From the NCBI GenBank assembly GCA_016200485.1, contig JACQEP010000005.1, positions 35,382 through 99,381 of the forward strand: 64,000 bases of DNA. The letters are read 5' to 3'. Both the position numbers and the translations under genes were made by a program. The notes beneath the pieces were generated by a model. The model saw nothing but the letters and a program-made list of their open reading frames with translations, was not told the origin of the DNA and did no database searches. Shown here in pieces: positions 1-8,587 of this stretch (its first letter is position 1; every line of letters begins with the position of its first letter). Origin of the DNA: Gammaproteobacteria bacterium. GTDB lineage: Bacteria; Pseudomonadota; Gammaproteobacteria; Tenderiales; Tenderiaceae.

Positions 1-177
1 GTTGATATCACGAAAGAACAACGCGAAGAGTATATTCGTACCCATAATCTGCCGTTCCATCCGCTGGTGGCACAGGGATATTCTTCCATTGGCTGCACGC
101 ATTGCACGCGTCCTGGGGATGATCGGGCGGGGCGGTGGGTGGAGAGTGCCAAGACGGAGTGTGGTTTGCATCTCTAA
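1..177 (+). CDS. cysH: Phosphoadenosine/adenosine phosphosulfate reductase, C-terminal 58 residues (5' truncated by window)
   Basis: Frame 1 is open from the first base to a TAA at 175-177. The visible tail carries the sequence [13 protein letters not shown] followed by [15 protein letters not shown]. The C-x2-C pair and the final KTECGLH box, with its catalytic cysteine, are hallmarks of CysH-type reductases. These enzymes reduce APS or PAPS to sulfite with thioredoxin in cytosolic sulfate assimilation. The second cysteine pair suggests the iron-sulfur (APS-preferring) subtype, although the first pair lies outside the window. The rest of the gene and its neighbours are upstream and not visible. 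Confidence 0.9.
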   Translation, partial: VDITKEQREEYIRTHNLPFHPLVAQGYSSIGCTHCTRPGDDRAGRWVESAKTECGLHL

Positions 178-188
178 ATATAGAGATT

Positions 189-226
189 AAAAAAATCCAA
201 CGCAAAGGCGCAAAGGCGCGGAGAAG
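189..226. repeat. Half copy of a CGCGGAG-type intergenic repeat
   Basis: AAAAAATCCAACGCAAAGGC followed by GCAAAGGCGCGGAGAAGTGCC resembles the left arm of the complete inverted repeat at 40210-40346. No right arm is visible here, so this looks like a decayed or partial copy. It starts about 10 bases after the cysH stop. Between it and position 376 I see no gene. Confidence 0.5.
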
Positions 227-376
227 TGCCAAAAATTGGCGGGATGCGTGCTCTTTCTCACGACTTGGGAGGGCTGTGAAGAGAGTGACATAAGGTGTCT
301 TTCGTAAAATGCCAGTCTATGGACTGAGTTCCACGGCTCAATGGTGAATATTAAAATTGTAATTAAGTGAGGTAAA

Positions 377-395
377 CCCCCGGCTCTGCCGGGGG
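377..395. repeat. GC-rich hairpin, resembles those at IS200/REP-type element ends
   Basis: CCCCCGGCTCTGCCGGGGG forms an 8-bp stem with a 3-base loop and is followed by ACTCCCACAGGTTTGACC. A second hairpin lies at 583-598. Hairpins of this kind occur at ends of HUH-transposase-mobilised elements, but no transposase is present, so the assignment is only suggestive. Confidence 0.35.
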
Positions 396-434
396 ACTCC
401 CACAGGTTTGACCTATACGGCGGTCGATGTTCTG

Positions 435-568
435 GTTTTTTATCCCCTCCTCCTAATTAAGGAGGAGGGGTGGCGGTGAAGTTGATGAAGATTCGCTGGT
501 ATGGTGTTCTTCACGCACACCACCCCGCCCTCCGGGCACCCCTCCTCATGTCATGAGGAGGGGAGGAA
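435..568. repeat. Composite inverted repeat, copy A (CCCCTCCTCC family)
   Basis: The left part has CCCCTCCTCCTAATTAAGGA running into GGAGGGGTGGCG. The right part has CACCACCCCGCCC, a short link, then CACCCCTCCTCATGTCATGA and GGAGGGG. The same order of parts recurs at 44536-44681 after dnaJ. The outer hairpins are near-perfect palindromes and the middle is variable. No ORF is convincing inside it. Confidence 0.75.
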
Positions 569-582
569 AATAGCGGGTGACA

Positions 583-598
583 GCCGCCTTAAGGCGGC
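583..598. repeat. 16-bp palindrome overlapping the hypD stop codon
   Basis: GCCGCCTTAAGGCGGC is a perfect palindrome. The hypD stop (TAA on the minus strand, 589-591) lies in its centre, so the last Pro-Pro of HypD is encoded by the repeat arm. It may also act as the hypCAD 3' hairpin. Confidence 0.7.
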
Positions 599-1659
599 AC
601 CTGGTTTATATGACACGCCCCTTCTTCTGACACCATGCACGGCCCGATAGGGCGTTGCGGTGTACAACTTTTACCGAAGAGTTTGCATTCATTAGGGTAT
701 ATTTTCCCGAGCACGACGTTGGCGCAATCGCAGCCCGCGGGCATTTGAGTGTTCTGAGTTGTTTCTGACGGAAGATTAAATATATCCTGCGCATCATGTG
801 CGGCGTATTCACGCTGTAATTCAAAAGCGGAATCATTAATCTGACCAATGCCGCGCCAGATACCGGGTTTGATTTCGAATATTTGATCCAACAATGCCTG
901 AGCCCGTGGATTGCCTTCTGGTTTCGCAACATCCGCGTAACAATTGTCGAGAAAGATTTTCCCTTCGAGTTTTTGGCGGAGGATGGAATAAATCGCGGCC
1001 AATAAACTTTCGCTGGTAAAACCGGCGACAGCCGCGGGTAGCTGATGTTCATCGACAATAAATTGCCACTCATTAACGCCCATGATGGTGGCGACATGGC
1101 CGGGAGCGATCAGGGCATTGAATGCTGCATCACTTGTACGGAGTAAATGTTTAACGATCGGCGCTGTTCGTCTGCCAGTGGCCAAGAGGCTGAGATTGGC
1201 GGGTAGACCTTGAGCGATGACAGCGGCAATCGGTGCCATGGTGGTTTCAAAACCAACAGCAAGAAAAATGCAACGTCGATCTGGATGTTGCTGCGCAATC
1301 GCAACCGCTTCTTGTGGCGTGGCAATAGCGTGCACGTCTGCACCGGCAGCGCGTGCCTGCTCCAGAGATCGAATTTGTGCCTGCGGGCGATTGATGGGTA
1401 CGCGCAACATATCGCCGAAACTGATGATGATTGCCGATTGATCGAGACCGAGATTTATAACGGTTTCAATGGCTTCTTCCGGGCAAATGCACACCGGACA
1501 GCCTGGGCCGGGAATGAGTTCGATGTACGCAGGAAGAATAGTGCGCAATGCGGCGTGAGTGACGGTACGCTCATGACCGCCGCAGACGTTCATGATGCGG
1601 ACGGGTGAGTCGGGTGCGGGTAGGCGATGAATGCGCTCCAGCCAGTTTCGTGCAGTCAT
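589..1659 (-). CDS. hypD: Hydrogenase maturation factor HypD
   Basis: A 356-residue protein, the usual HypD length, if started at MTARNW. An upstream in-frame ATG would run through hypA and is not used. HypD is the iron-sulfur scaffold on which, with HypC, the Fe(CN)2CO group of [NiFe] hydrogenase is assembled. Visible signatures are the CGGHE motif near residue 30, GPGCPVCICP near residue 60, and the cysteine-rich C-terminus (GCDCANVVLGK and a CKLFGKSC-type stretch). It is the last gene of a hypC-hypA-hypD unit and starts 4 bases after hypA ends. The usual next gene, hypE, is absent. The extreme C-terminus is encoded by a palindromic repeat. Confidence 0.93.
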   Translation of the reverse strand: MTARNWLERIHRLPAPDSPVRIMNVCGGHERTVTHAALRTILPAYIELIPGPGCPVCICPEEAIETVINLGLDQSAIIISFGDMLRVPINRPQAQIRSLEQARAAGADVHAIATPQEAVAIAQQHPDRRCIFLAVGFETTMAPIAAVIAQGLPANLSLLATGRRTAPIVKHLLRTSDAAFNALIAPGHVATIMGVNEWQFIVDEHQLPAAVAGFTSESLLAAIYSILRQKLEGKIFLDNCYADVAKPEGNPRAQALLDQIFEIKPGIWRGIGQINDSAFELQREYAAHDAQDIFNLPSETTQNTQMPAGCDCANVVLGKIYPNECKLFGKSCTPQRPIGPCMVSEEGACHINQVPP

Positions 1660-1663
1660 CACG

Positions 1664-2008
1664 TCAAACGACAAGCTCCATGTCAGCAATGTGCATTTGA
1701 TCGCCATCGAGCAGACGGGTGTTGTCGCTCTGGCAATGGCTGCAATGCATATGCTTGAGATCGCCCTCGGATTCACAGCCGCAATCGCGGCACTTAAAGC
1801 GCAAGGGGATCAGCCGCACAATCAGTTCAGCCCCTTCGGCAATTGTGCCATCGGAATTATGGGGGAAAGCCTGGCGTAGTTCTTCGGGATCAATCCCCGC
1901 CAGCGGGCCAATATCGAGCGTGACGGATTTTACTTTGCGGGCCTTGTGTTCCTGGGCAAAGGCCTCTATCTGTTGCAACAGGGATTTGCATAACGAATGT
2001 TCATGCAT
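1664..2008 (-). CDS. hypA: Hydrogenase nickel-insertion protein HypA
   Basis: A 114-residue protein starting MHEHSLCKSL. HypA needs the N-terminal MHE for nickel binding, and it is present. The structural zinc site is visible as CRDCG followed by CSHCQ (two C-x2-C pairs near residues 74-95). With HypB, HypA delivers Ni to hydrogenase large subunits. The start is fixed by the conserved MHE, which places it 8 bases inside the hypC 3' end, so the two are translationally coupled. No hypB is in view. Confidence 0.93.
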   Translation of the reverse strand: MHEHSLCKSLLQQIEAFAQEHKARKVKSVTLDIGPLAGIDPEELRQAFPHNSDGTIAEGAELIVRLIPLRFKCRDCGCESEGDLKHMHCSHCQSDNTRLLDGDQMHIADMELVV

Positions 2009-2246
2009 CTGCCAATTTCTCCATTGCCAGTCTCTCCATGTCATCGAACAATTGCCAGCGCGTGCGGGCCTCGCTGGCGTCAATCCTTTGTATGGCATGT
2101 CCCACATGCACCATCACAAAATCACCGACCTTTAGCGTTTGATCTGCCAGCAGAAATAGATCGACCTCGCGCGTAATGCCTTTGGACTGACACCGGGCGC
2201 GGTGGCCATCAATGGCCGTAATCTCCATAGGTATTCCGAGGCACAT
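2001..2246 (-). CDS. hypC: Hydrogenase maturation chaperone HypC/HupF
   Basis: An 81-residue protein starting MCLGIPMEI. The invariant Cys2, which coordinates iron in the HypC-HypD complex, is present, and the small OB-like fold continues through GDFVMVHVGHAIQ. HypC ferries the Fe(CN)2CO unit from HypD to the hydrogenase large subunit. It is the first gene of the minus-strand hypC-hypA-hypD unit. No strong ribosome-binding site is seen before its ATG. The hydrogenase it serves is not in this window. Confidence 0.93.
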   Translation of the reverse strand: MCLGIPMEITAIDGHRARCQSKGITREVDLFLLADQTLKVGDFVMVHVGHAIQRIDASEARTRWQLFDDMERLAMEKLADA

Positions 2247-2294
2247 AACTCAGTATAGCTTCAATACCATTAATTTAGGCAAATAAGCTATAAA

Positions 2295-2413
2295 ATGTAG
2301 GGTGGGTTAGTGTTTTTTGTGTAACCCGCCAAGTGTGCTTGTATTTAATGAGTGCCTCGCGGCAAGGCTGGCGGGTTACGTTGCGAAAAGCTCACAACTA
2401 ACCCACCCTACAT
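2295..2413. repeat. 119-bp inverted repeat (ATGTAGGGTGGGTTAG family)
   Basis: Outer arms are ATGTAGGGTGGGTTAG at 2295-2310 and its exact complement at 2398-2413. Inner arms are GTAACCCGCC at 2321-2330 and GGCGGGTTAC at 2370-2379. It lies between hypC and the next minus-strand gene, whose TAG stop (2408-2410) is inside the right arm. It has the size and shape of a MITE but encodes nothing. Confidence 0.85.
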
Positions 2414-3967
2414 CGAGTTTTTCAGGTGGTTTATCAAGGTGCGGGCCGCAGTGTCCATCCCGGAATCAATCTTGATGATCATGTCTGCTTCATCATCAGT
2501 CAACGGTTCCTGGGTAGTGAGTTGCCGGTCGAGGATTTCGAGGGTGGCTTCGGAGGCATCGCGGGCTTGCTGCTGGCGCTCCATGACCCAGTGCCGCAAC
2601 AGCTGTTCATCAGCATAAAAGTGAATGATGATGAATTTAATGCCGAGTTCGCGAGCCAGGTGTTGAAACAGTTCACGCTCACTTCGTTTAAGAAACGTGG
2701 CATCGACCACGACTGGCCAGCCACTGTTAATGACGGTACGCGCCAGCTCGGCGAGATACCGGTAGGTGCGTTGGCCGGCATCGGGGCTATAGATGCCGCT
2801 ACCGGGGGCAGAATCAGTCCGTGCATCGGGACTTAATCCGAAAAGGCGCTTACGTTCGACATCGGAGCGCAGGCGAATCAAGCCATAATGTTCCAGCGCT
2901 GGTTGGGTGAGCGTGGTTTTGCCGGATCCGGACACGCCGTGGGTAATGATTAACGGTGTCTGATGTGGGATGGTGTATTGTTCCGCCAAAGCGATATAGC
3001 GGCGATAGTCACGCAATAACGTATCGCGTTGTTGGGGCGTGATGTCTTTTTGTTCCATCCGAATGACAGTGACCTTGGCCCGCACCAGGGCGCGATAGAT
3101 TTGATAAAAGCGCAGAACCGCTAAGCCAGAATAATCACCGCTATAGTGTAAATAGGTGTTGAGATAACGCGCCGCAAAGTCCGGTCGGCCACGTTCGGCG
3201 AGGTCCATGGTGGTGAAGGCGACTTCGCTGATGATATCAATCCAGCGCAGGTTGGCGTTAAATTCAATGCAATCGAAAATGACCACCTCATTATCCATCA
3301 GCACCATATTGGCCAGGTGCATGTCACCATGGCAATTGCGGATGTAGCCATTCGCTTTGCGTTCGGCAAAGATGTATTCCAGACGTTGGAAGGTATTTAC
3401 GCTCCATTCTTGTAAGCGAGACAGCGCTGCTTTATCAGCGCTGGATTCGAGTAACGGTTCAATGTGCAGAAAATTATCGGTGACCGGCTTGAAAATGGCT
3501 TTGGCTGTGCCGTGTGGACTTTCGGTCGTTGCAACTTCAATGCGTTGATGAAAGGCGGCGACGCGTGCGGCCAATTGATCGATATGTGCGGGTAGCAGTT
3601 CGCCACGGGCTAGCACCCGATCCAGTTGTTGTGGCTGATCAAATTGCTTCATCTTCACTGCATATTCGATGGCATCGCCGTCGCCCTCTAGTCGTGGCGA
3701 GGCCTCGCTACCAGTAATTGCTACCACCTCAAGATAAAGTTGCGGTGCCAGGCGGCGATTGAGGGTCATCTCCTGATGGCAATAGTGGCGACGTTGCTCG
3801 AGGGTGGTGAAATCGAGAAAACCAAGATCGACCGGTTTTTTGATCTTATAGGCGTAAGGGCCGGTGAGCAGCACCCATGAGATATGGGTTTCAATCACCT
3901 CAAACCCCGTGACCGGATGGTCAAAGAGCGCGGGATTTTGCAGGGCGGTGAGCAGGCGGCCGGTCAT
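2408..3967 (-). CDS. Fused aminoglycoside-phosphotransferase-like kinase and P-loop ATPase
   Basis: 519 residues with two domains. The N-terminal half (about 1-330) has APH/choline-kinase signatures: a CHGDMHLANM catalytic loop near residue 214 and IFDCIEFN as the metal-binding Asp region. The C-terminal half (about 340-519) is an AAA_33/zeta-like kinase with Walker A GVSGSGKTT. This is the COG2187 plus COG0645 fusion found in many proteobacteria. Its substrate is unknown to me, and it should not be taken as a proven resistance enzyme. It is likely cytosolic. The stop codon lies in a repeat arm. Confidence 0.8.
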   Translation of the reverse strand: MTGRLLTALQNPALFDHPVTGFEVIETHISWVLLTGPYAYKIKKPVDLGFLDFTTLEQRRHYCHQEMTLNRRLAPQLYLEVVAITGSEASPRLEGDGDAIEYAVKMKQFDQPQQLDRVLARGELLPAHIDQLAARVAAFHQRIEVATTESPHGTAKAIFKPVTDNFLHIEPLLESSADKAALSRLQEWSVNTFQRLEYIFAERKANGYIRNCHGDMHLANMVLMDNEVVIFDCIEFNANLRWIDIISEVAFTTMDLAERGRPDFAARYLNTYLHYSGDYSGLAVLRFYQIYRALVRAKVTVIRMEQKDITPQQRDTLLRDYRRYIALAEQYTIPHQTPLIITHGVSGSGKTTLTQPALEHYGLIRLRSDVERKRLFGLSPDARTDSAPGSGIYSPDAGQRTYRYLAELARTVINSGWPVVVDATFLKRSERELFQHLARELGIKFIIIHFYADEQLLRHWVMERQQQARDASEATLEILDRQLTTQEPLTDDEADMIIKIDSGMDTAARTLINHLKNSM

Positions 3968-4097
3968 GGAGCACCTCGTAAAGTGGGCCTCCCTTGATTA
4001 TGGCAGAGTTTGGGCGAGAGATAAGTCCCCGGATGGCTGGCCTTTTTGTGGCATTATCGCTATATAATGGGGTAACTGATTGATATAGGCTTTTGAC

Positions 4098-4595
4098 GTG
4101 GCGCTGTATTCGCTGGACAAACTGATCGCCGAGACGCGCCGCATCGCGCGTGACTACAAACTCGCCACTGGCAAGCCGCTGGGGGGCGTCAGTAATGAGA
4201 TCGCCCAGTTCGATGCCTGCCGCCTGCTTGATCTGGAACCGGCGCCGCCGGGAGCCGAGGGTGGCTATGATGCCGTCGGTAAAGGCAGTCGCGAAGGTCT
4301 GAAATATCAAATCAAGGCCCGCGTTATTTATGACGAAGGCAAGGCCGGGCAACGCATCGGTCAGCTCAAGCTCGAACAGCAATGGGATTCAGTGTTGCTG
4401 GTATTGCTGGATGAAAATTTCGAGCCCTATGAAATCTACGAGGGCGAACGCTCCGAAGTCACCGAAGCCATCAAAGAAAGCAACCGCAGCAAACGCGGCA
4501 TGATGTCCGTCGCCCGCTTCAAAGCGGTGAGTCGTCTGGTGTGGACGAAGGAGCGGGGTGAGGAAGAAGAGGTTTGGGATAATCGGGCGGGGTGA
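4098..4595 (+). CDS. Conserved hypothetical protein, possible nuclease-like fold
   Basis: 165 residues from a GTG start. No family was recognised with confidence. The central stretch GGYDAVGKGS then GLKYQIKARV, with preceding acidic residues, resembles the D-(Q/E)xK core of restriction-endonuclease-like proteins, but this is only pattern similarity. The C-terminus is charged (KERGEEEEVWDNR). A TATAAT at 4063-4068 could be the -10 of its promoter. The next gene starts 3 bases after its stop, so the two are probably co-transcribed. Confidence 0.6.
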   Translation: MALYSLDKLIAETRRIARDYKLATGKPLGGVSNEIAQFDACRLLDLEPAPPGAEGGYDAVGKGSREGLKYQIKARVIYDEGKAGQRIGQLKLEQQWDSVLLVLLDENFEPYEIYEGERSEVTEAIKESNRSKRGMMSVARFKAVSRLVWTKERGEEEEVWDNRAG

Positions 4596-4598
4596 GGT

Positions 4599-5288
4599 GT
4601 GGTGAAGGTTGCCCTGGGTTTCGCAAATAACTCTCAGTATAGGTTATGCTTGCTAATCTTGCTGATGCTGTTTTCGAGCTACTTGGTTAGTCAGCCAGAT
4701 ATTGCGTACGCACAGGAGGCTCCCGAAAGGGTTTTGTCTGAGCTATTGCAGAGTGATTTTGATGGGAATTCGGGAGGAAGAATAGATAAGGTTATTTATA
4801 CTTCTCCCAATAATAATCAATGTCGTGGTGAAAAAGATTGTTCTCTCCCTGCCAGAGAAGTGTTTTTCCTTGATTCTGATCCTTTGTTGATTGTTAATGC
4901 CTGGAATATCGAGGAGATAATTTCTGTTGATAAGTCGCATATGCGAATTAAAGTGAACTTTAAAGTTCTCGCGAAGACTGAAGGAACAGGCACTCCATGG
5001 TGGGAGAACATGTCCGGCCGTGAAATTAGGGCGATAAAGGGACAACAGGAGCAACGGATTAACTATGACCTAGCGCTAAAAGACGGAAAATGGAAATTAA
5101 TTGATCCTCCTATGCCATGTGTAGGTATTTTGGCAATAGTTAAGTTTTTTAAATCTAAAGAAGAATCTTATCGAGAACGGTTTAGTAAACTTAAATCGAA
5201 TGGTGACAGTTTTCAACTAATGAATATCATGATTCATCATGAATGGGCACTTCGTCAGTTGCAAGTGCTGAATTTGGTAAACTTGTAA
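4599..5288 (+). CDS. Predicted exported protein of unknown function
   Basis: 229 residues with a long hydrophobic N-terminus (LCLLILLMLFSSYLV) and a possible signal-peptidase site after AYA near residue 38. The start is GTG at 4599 or 4602. The mature part has a KFKVL/REIRAIKG region that could be an NTF2-like stress fold, but no family is assignable. The gene is clearly more AT-rich than both neighbours, which suggests recent transfer. It probably shares a transcript with the preceding 165-residue ORF. Confidence 0.6.
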   Translation: MVKVALGFANNSQYRLCLLILLMLFSSYLVSQPDIAYAQEAPERVLSELLQSDFDGNSGGRIDKVIYTSPNNNQCRGEKDCSLPAREVFFLDSDPLLIVNAWNIEEIISVDKSHMRIKVNFKVLAKTEGTGTPWWENMSGREIRAIKGQQEQRINYDLALKDGKWKLIDPPMPCVGILAIVKFFKSKEESYRERFSKLKSNGDSFQLMNIMIHHEWALRQLQVLNLVNL

Positions 5289-5358
5289 CTTGTGGCCGTC
5301 TATACCATCAACCTATGCTTTTTATTCTACATACGGTGCGGTGAGCAAGCGTCGCGAT

Positions 5359-5453
5359 TGATGCGGTTCACTGCGTTCACCACATCCTACCGATGGTGTA
5401 TTGGGAGCGCGGCCATCCTGGCCGCTGTTTGCGGGCGGGACGCCCACGGTTCC
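5359..5453. repeat. Two adjacent intergenic repeat fragments
   Basis: The first is GATGCGGTTCACTGCGTTCA followed by CCACATCCTAC. The second contains the palindrome GCGGCCATCCTGGCCGC (5409-5425) and a GCGGGCGGGACGCCCAC stretch that recalls the element at 51613-51682. The 200 bases between the exported protein and the helicase hold only these, and no gene or terminator is clear. Confidence 0.5.
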
Positions 5454-5514
5454 GGTAAGCCGGATTCCGGTGCCACATTGAATATCAGCCGCAATGCAGG
5501 TTACAGTCCCCTCC

Positions 5515-7452
5515 ATGATCGAACAAATGCATGAAGTCCTCGGCCCCCAAGGCCCCTTTGCCCACACCATTACCGGTTTTCAACCCCGCCCTCAACAACA
5601 GGCGATGGCAGAGGCTGTGGCGGAGGCCATCGCCGATTACGCAACACTGATCGCTGAGGCAGGCACGGGGACGGGCAAGACCTACGCCTATCTGGTGCCG
5701 GCACTGCTCTCGGGCAAGAAGGTGATCGTTTCCACCGGCACCCGCAATCTTCAGGATCAACTCTTTCATCGCGATTTGCCGATGGTGCGTTCGGCATTGA
5801 ATGTGCCGGTGTCGGTGGCGCTGCTCAAGGGGCGGGCCAATTATCTGTGCCAGTATCGGTTGCGGCTGGCGGAGCAGGAAGGGCGGTTTGCCTCGCGTGA
5901 GGTGGTCGATCAATTTCAACGGGTGCGGAGTTGGGCGGGGCGGACGCAGGCCGGTGATATCGCCGAGGTGAATGATGTGGCGGAGGATTCTCCGCTCTGG
6001 CCGTTGGTGACTTCAAACGCTGATAATTGCATGGGCGGCGAGTGTCCGGATTTGGCGGAATGTCATGTCGCCAAGGCGCGGCGGGCGGCGCAGGAGGCGG
6101 AGCTGGTGGTGATTAATCATCACTTGTTGTTTGCGGACATGGCACTCAAGGAAGATGGTTTCGGCGAGCTGTTGCCGACGGCGGAAGCCTACATCATCGA
6201 TGAGGCACATCAATTGCCGGAAGTGGCGAGCACATTTTTTGGTGTCAGCGTCGGTGGTCGGCAATTATTGGAGCTGGCGCGTGATAGCGTACTGGAGCAT
6301 CAGCACGAAGCCGGTGATATGCCGGAATTGGTGAAGGCGGCGGAGACACTGGAATATCGCGTCCGTGATTTGCGTCTGGCCTTTGGCAATGAAGGGCGGC
6401 GCTTGTGGAACGAGGTGCGCAGCGAATCCAAGGTTATCAACGCATTTACAGAAATGAGCGATGCGCTGTCGGCATTGCATGAATTATTGTCAGCCGCTGC
6501 GTCGCGTGGCAAAGGATTGGAGAATTGTTGTGATCGGGCCGAGTTGTTGCAAACTCGACTTTCACAATTTGGTGAACCGGCTGTTAGCGAACAGATTTAT
6601 TGGCTGGAGGTTTATCCGCGCACGTTTACCTTGAATGCGACGCCACTGGCGGTGGCAGAACCGTTCCAACGCTTTATGGCGATGCGTAAGGCGGCGTGGA
6701 TATTTACCTCTGCTACCTTGGCGGTGAAGGACGATTTCAGTCACTACGCCCGTCAGCTGGGTCTGGAGGTAGCGGCAACCGCTAAATGGGATAGTCCGTT
6801 TGATTATGCCCGCAATGCTTTGCTTTATGTGCCACCGGATCTGCCCGAGCCGAACAGCGCCGACTATACGGATGCGGTGATTGAGGCCGCATTGCCAGTG
6901 GTGGAAGCAAGCCGCGGCCGGGCCTTTCTGTTATTCACCAGCCACCGGGCCTTGAAACGGGCAGCCGAGGTGTTGGTCGGACGTTGCGATTATCCATTGC
7001 TGATTCAGGGCTCGGCGCCCAAGTCTGAGCTGCTGCGGCAATTCCGGGAACTGGGGAATGCCGTGTTATTGGGTACCGGCAGTTTCTGGGAAGGGGTGGA
7101 CGTGCGCGGTGAAGCTTTGTCTTGTGTGGTGATCGACAAATTACCATTTGCCATGCCCGACGATCCGGTGTTGCAGGCGCGGGTGCAGGCGATTGAACGA
7201 CAGGGTGGCAACGCCTTTCGTGACCATCAGTTGCCGACAGCAGTGATTTCGCTCAAACAAGGGGTGGGGCGGCTGATTCGTGATGCCGAGGATCGCGGTG
7301 TAATGATGTTGTGTGACCCACGCTTGATTAGTCGCAGTTACGGCAAGGTCTTTTTGGATAGTCTGCCGCCGATGCGCCGCACTCGGCGTCTGGATCGGGT
7401 GCAGCAATTTTTTGCCCGGATGGAACAAGTTCCCAATGTTGCAGTGAGCTAA
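5515..7452 (+). CDS. yoaA: DinG-family ATP-dependent DNA helicase (YoaA-like)
   Basis: 645 residues from ATG 5515; a start 7 codons upstream is possible, and neither has a strong RBS. This is an SF2 XPD-like helicase that unwinds 5'-3' in DNA repair. Walker A is AEAGTGTGKTYAY near residue 45, and the DEAH box reads IIDEAHQLPEV. Cysteines for a [4Fe-4S] cluster are at NYLCQYRL and in NCMGGECPDLAEC. The C-terminal helicase motif contains SFWEGVDVRGE and the QGVGRLIR arginine-finger region. Length and the absence of a nuclease domain match YoaA better than DinG. It is monocistronic by appearance. Confidence 0.85.
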   Translation: MIEQMHEVLGPQGPFAHTITGFQPRPQQQAMAEAVAEAIADYATLIAEAGTGTGKTYAYLVPALLSGKKVIVSTGTRNLQDQLFHRDLPMVRSALNVPVSVALLKGRANYLCQYRLRLAEQEGRFASREVVDQFQRVRSWAGRTQAGDIAEVNDVAEDSPLWPLVTSNADNCMGGECPDLAECHVAKARRAAQEAELVVINHHLLFADMALKEDGFGELLPTAEAYIIDEAHQLPEVASTFFGVSVGGRQLLELARDSVLEHQHEAGDMPELVKAAETLEYRVRDLRLAFGNEGRRLWNEVRSESKVINAFTEMSDALSALHELLSAAASRGKGLENCCDRAELLQTRLSQFGEPAVSEQIYWLEVYPRTFTLNATPLAVAEPFQRFMAMRKAAWIFTSATLAVKDDFSHYARQLGLEVAATAKWDSPFDYARNALLYVPPDLPEPNSADYTDAVIEAALPVVEASRGRAFLLFTSHRALKRAAEVLVGRCDYPLLIQGSAPKSELLRQFRELGNAVLLGTGSFWEGVDVRGEALSCVVIDKLPFAMPDDPVLQARVQAIERQGGNAFRDHQLPTAVISLKQGVGRLIRDAEDRGVMMLCDPRLISRSYGKVFLDSLPPMRRTRRLDRVQQFFARMEQVPNVAVS

Positions 7453-7593
7453 GTGGCAAAATTGTAAACAATTTTCAGGTCCTATCATGATTGGCTAAAT
7501 CTTCGTCCAGGATCGCCGTTAACTTTATTGCAGGGTGCGGTGTTGGGCCTCAAGAGGGAATGGAGGCCGGGTAATAATCTAGGAGATCCAGTC

Positions 7594-7767
7594 ATGTCCA
7601 GCTTATATAGTTTTATCGTTGAGGCCGTGGTCGTTTCTTTTTGCATGGGCGGAGCCATCGGTGCGGTCGTCACCATGCAGTTGCAGGTGCGGTCAAAACA
7701 AAATGTGGAACAGAATGATATCGCCGACGGCGAATTGCAGGTGGTACGTCGTCGCATTTCCAAATAA
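7594..7767 (+). CDS. Small single-helix membrane protein, unknown
   Basis: 57 residues (MSSLYSFIVEAVVV...). It has one predicted membrane helix (about residues 8-30, including a glycine-rich GGAIGAVV) and a charged C-terminus (RRRISK). AGGAG lies 8-9 bases before ATG 7594, supporting this start over the longer reading frame. It is followed closely by a strong terminator, so it is an independent transcript or the end of one. Function unknown. Confidence 0.65.
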   Translation: MSSLYSFIVEAVVVSFCMGGAIGAVVTMQLQVRSKQNVEQNDIADGELQVVRRRISK

Positions 7768-7788
7768 TCGCTGATTTTTCGCAGACAG

Positions 7789-7824
7789 AACCGGCGTTCC
7801 CTGTAACGGGGCGCCGGTTTTTTT
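7789..7824 (+). terminator. Rho-independent terminator after the 57-residue gene
   Basis: AACCGGCG and CGCCGGTT form an 8-bp stem around a short loop, followed by a run of seven T from 7818. Confidence 0.85.
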
Positions 7825-7891
7825 GTGAGACATTAAATACCGTTATCCGGTATCATATTTTGAACATTTTTCGCGATGAAAGCCTAAGCAC

Positions 7892-8578
7892 TTGAAGATT
7901 CTCGCAATTGAAACCGCCACTGAAGCCTGTTCCGCTGCGCTGCTGAACGGCAACGAAGTTTTGGAACGCTATCAACTTGCGCCGCGTGGCCATGGGGACT
8001 TGATTCTGCACATGGCTACCGAAGTCCTGGCCGAGTCAGGGCTGAGTCTGGGGCAGTTGGATGCCATCGCTTTTGGCCGGGGACCCGGCGCCTTCACTGG
8101 GGTTCGGATTGCATGCAGCGTCGCTCAAGGCATTGCTTTTGGGGCCGATCTACCCGTTATTCCCGTCTCGACACTGGCGACCTTGGCTGCCGGTGGGCAG
8201 CGGGTAACCGGCAGCCAGCGAATCATCGCGGCGCTGGATGCGCGGATGGGCGAGGTGTACTGGGGAGTGTTTGAGCTGGCGGGTGGCAAGTTAACGTCAC
8301 AAGCCGCTGAGGTGGTCTGTGCACCCGGCCAAGTGCCGCGGGTGGCAGGTGGCCAATGGCAGGGGATCGGCAGTGGCTGGTTGACCTATGGCGAGGTATT
8401 GATGGCGCATTACGCGTCACAATTAAGCGGAGTAAAGGCCGATTTGTTGCCGCAGGCTCGGGACGTGGCACACCTGGCCATCGATATTTGGGAGGCGGGA
8501 GGTGCAGTGGCCGCCGAACAGGCGCTACCCGTTTATCTGCGTGACAACGTAGCGGTTAAATCGAGTTCCTCATCATAA
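7892..8578 (+). CDS. tsaB: tRNA threonylcarbamoyladenosine biosynthesis protein TsaB
   Basis: 228 residues from a TTG start. TsaB is an inactive ASKHA paralogue that scaffolds TsaD and TsaE for t6A37 synthesis on ANN-decoding tRNAs. Diagnostic stretches are ILAIETATEACSAAL at the N-terminus and AFGRGPGAFTGVRIACSVAQ near residue 65. It is an essential cytosolic protein in most bacteria. It is followed after 9 bases by cpdA on the same strand. The TTG start is chosen because the conserved MKILAIET begins there and no ATG lies nearby. Confidence 0.93.
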   Translation: MKILAIETATEACSAALLNGNEVLERYQLAPRGHGDLILHMATEVLAESGLSLGQLDAIAFGRGPGAFTGVRIACSVAQGIAFGADLPVIPVSTLATLAAGGQRVTGSQRIIAALDARMGEVYWGVFELAGGKLTSQAAEVVCAPGQVPRVAGGQWQGIGSGWLTYGEVLMAHYASQLSGVKADLLPQARDVAHLAIDIWEAGGAVAAEQALPVYLRDNVAVKSSSSS

Positions 8579-8587
8579 GGATGGCGA

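Noticed and set aside
5292..5534. 80-residue frame before the helicase gene
   Set aside because: It reads through intergenic repeat fragments with no RBS or homology.
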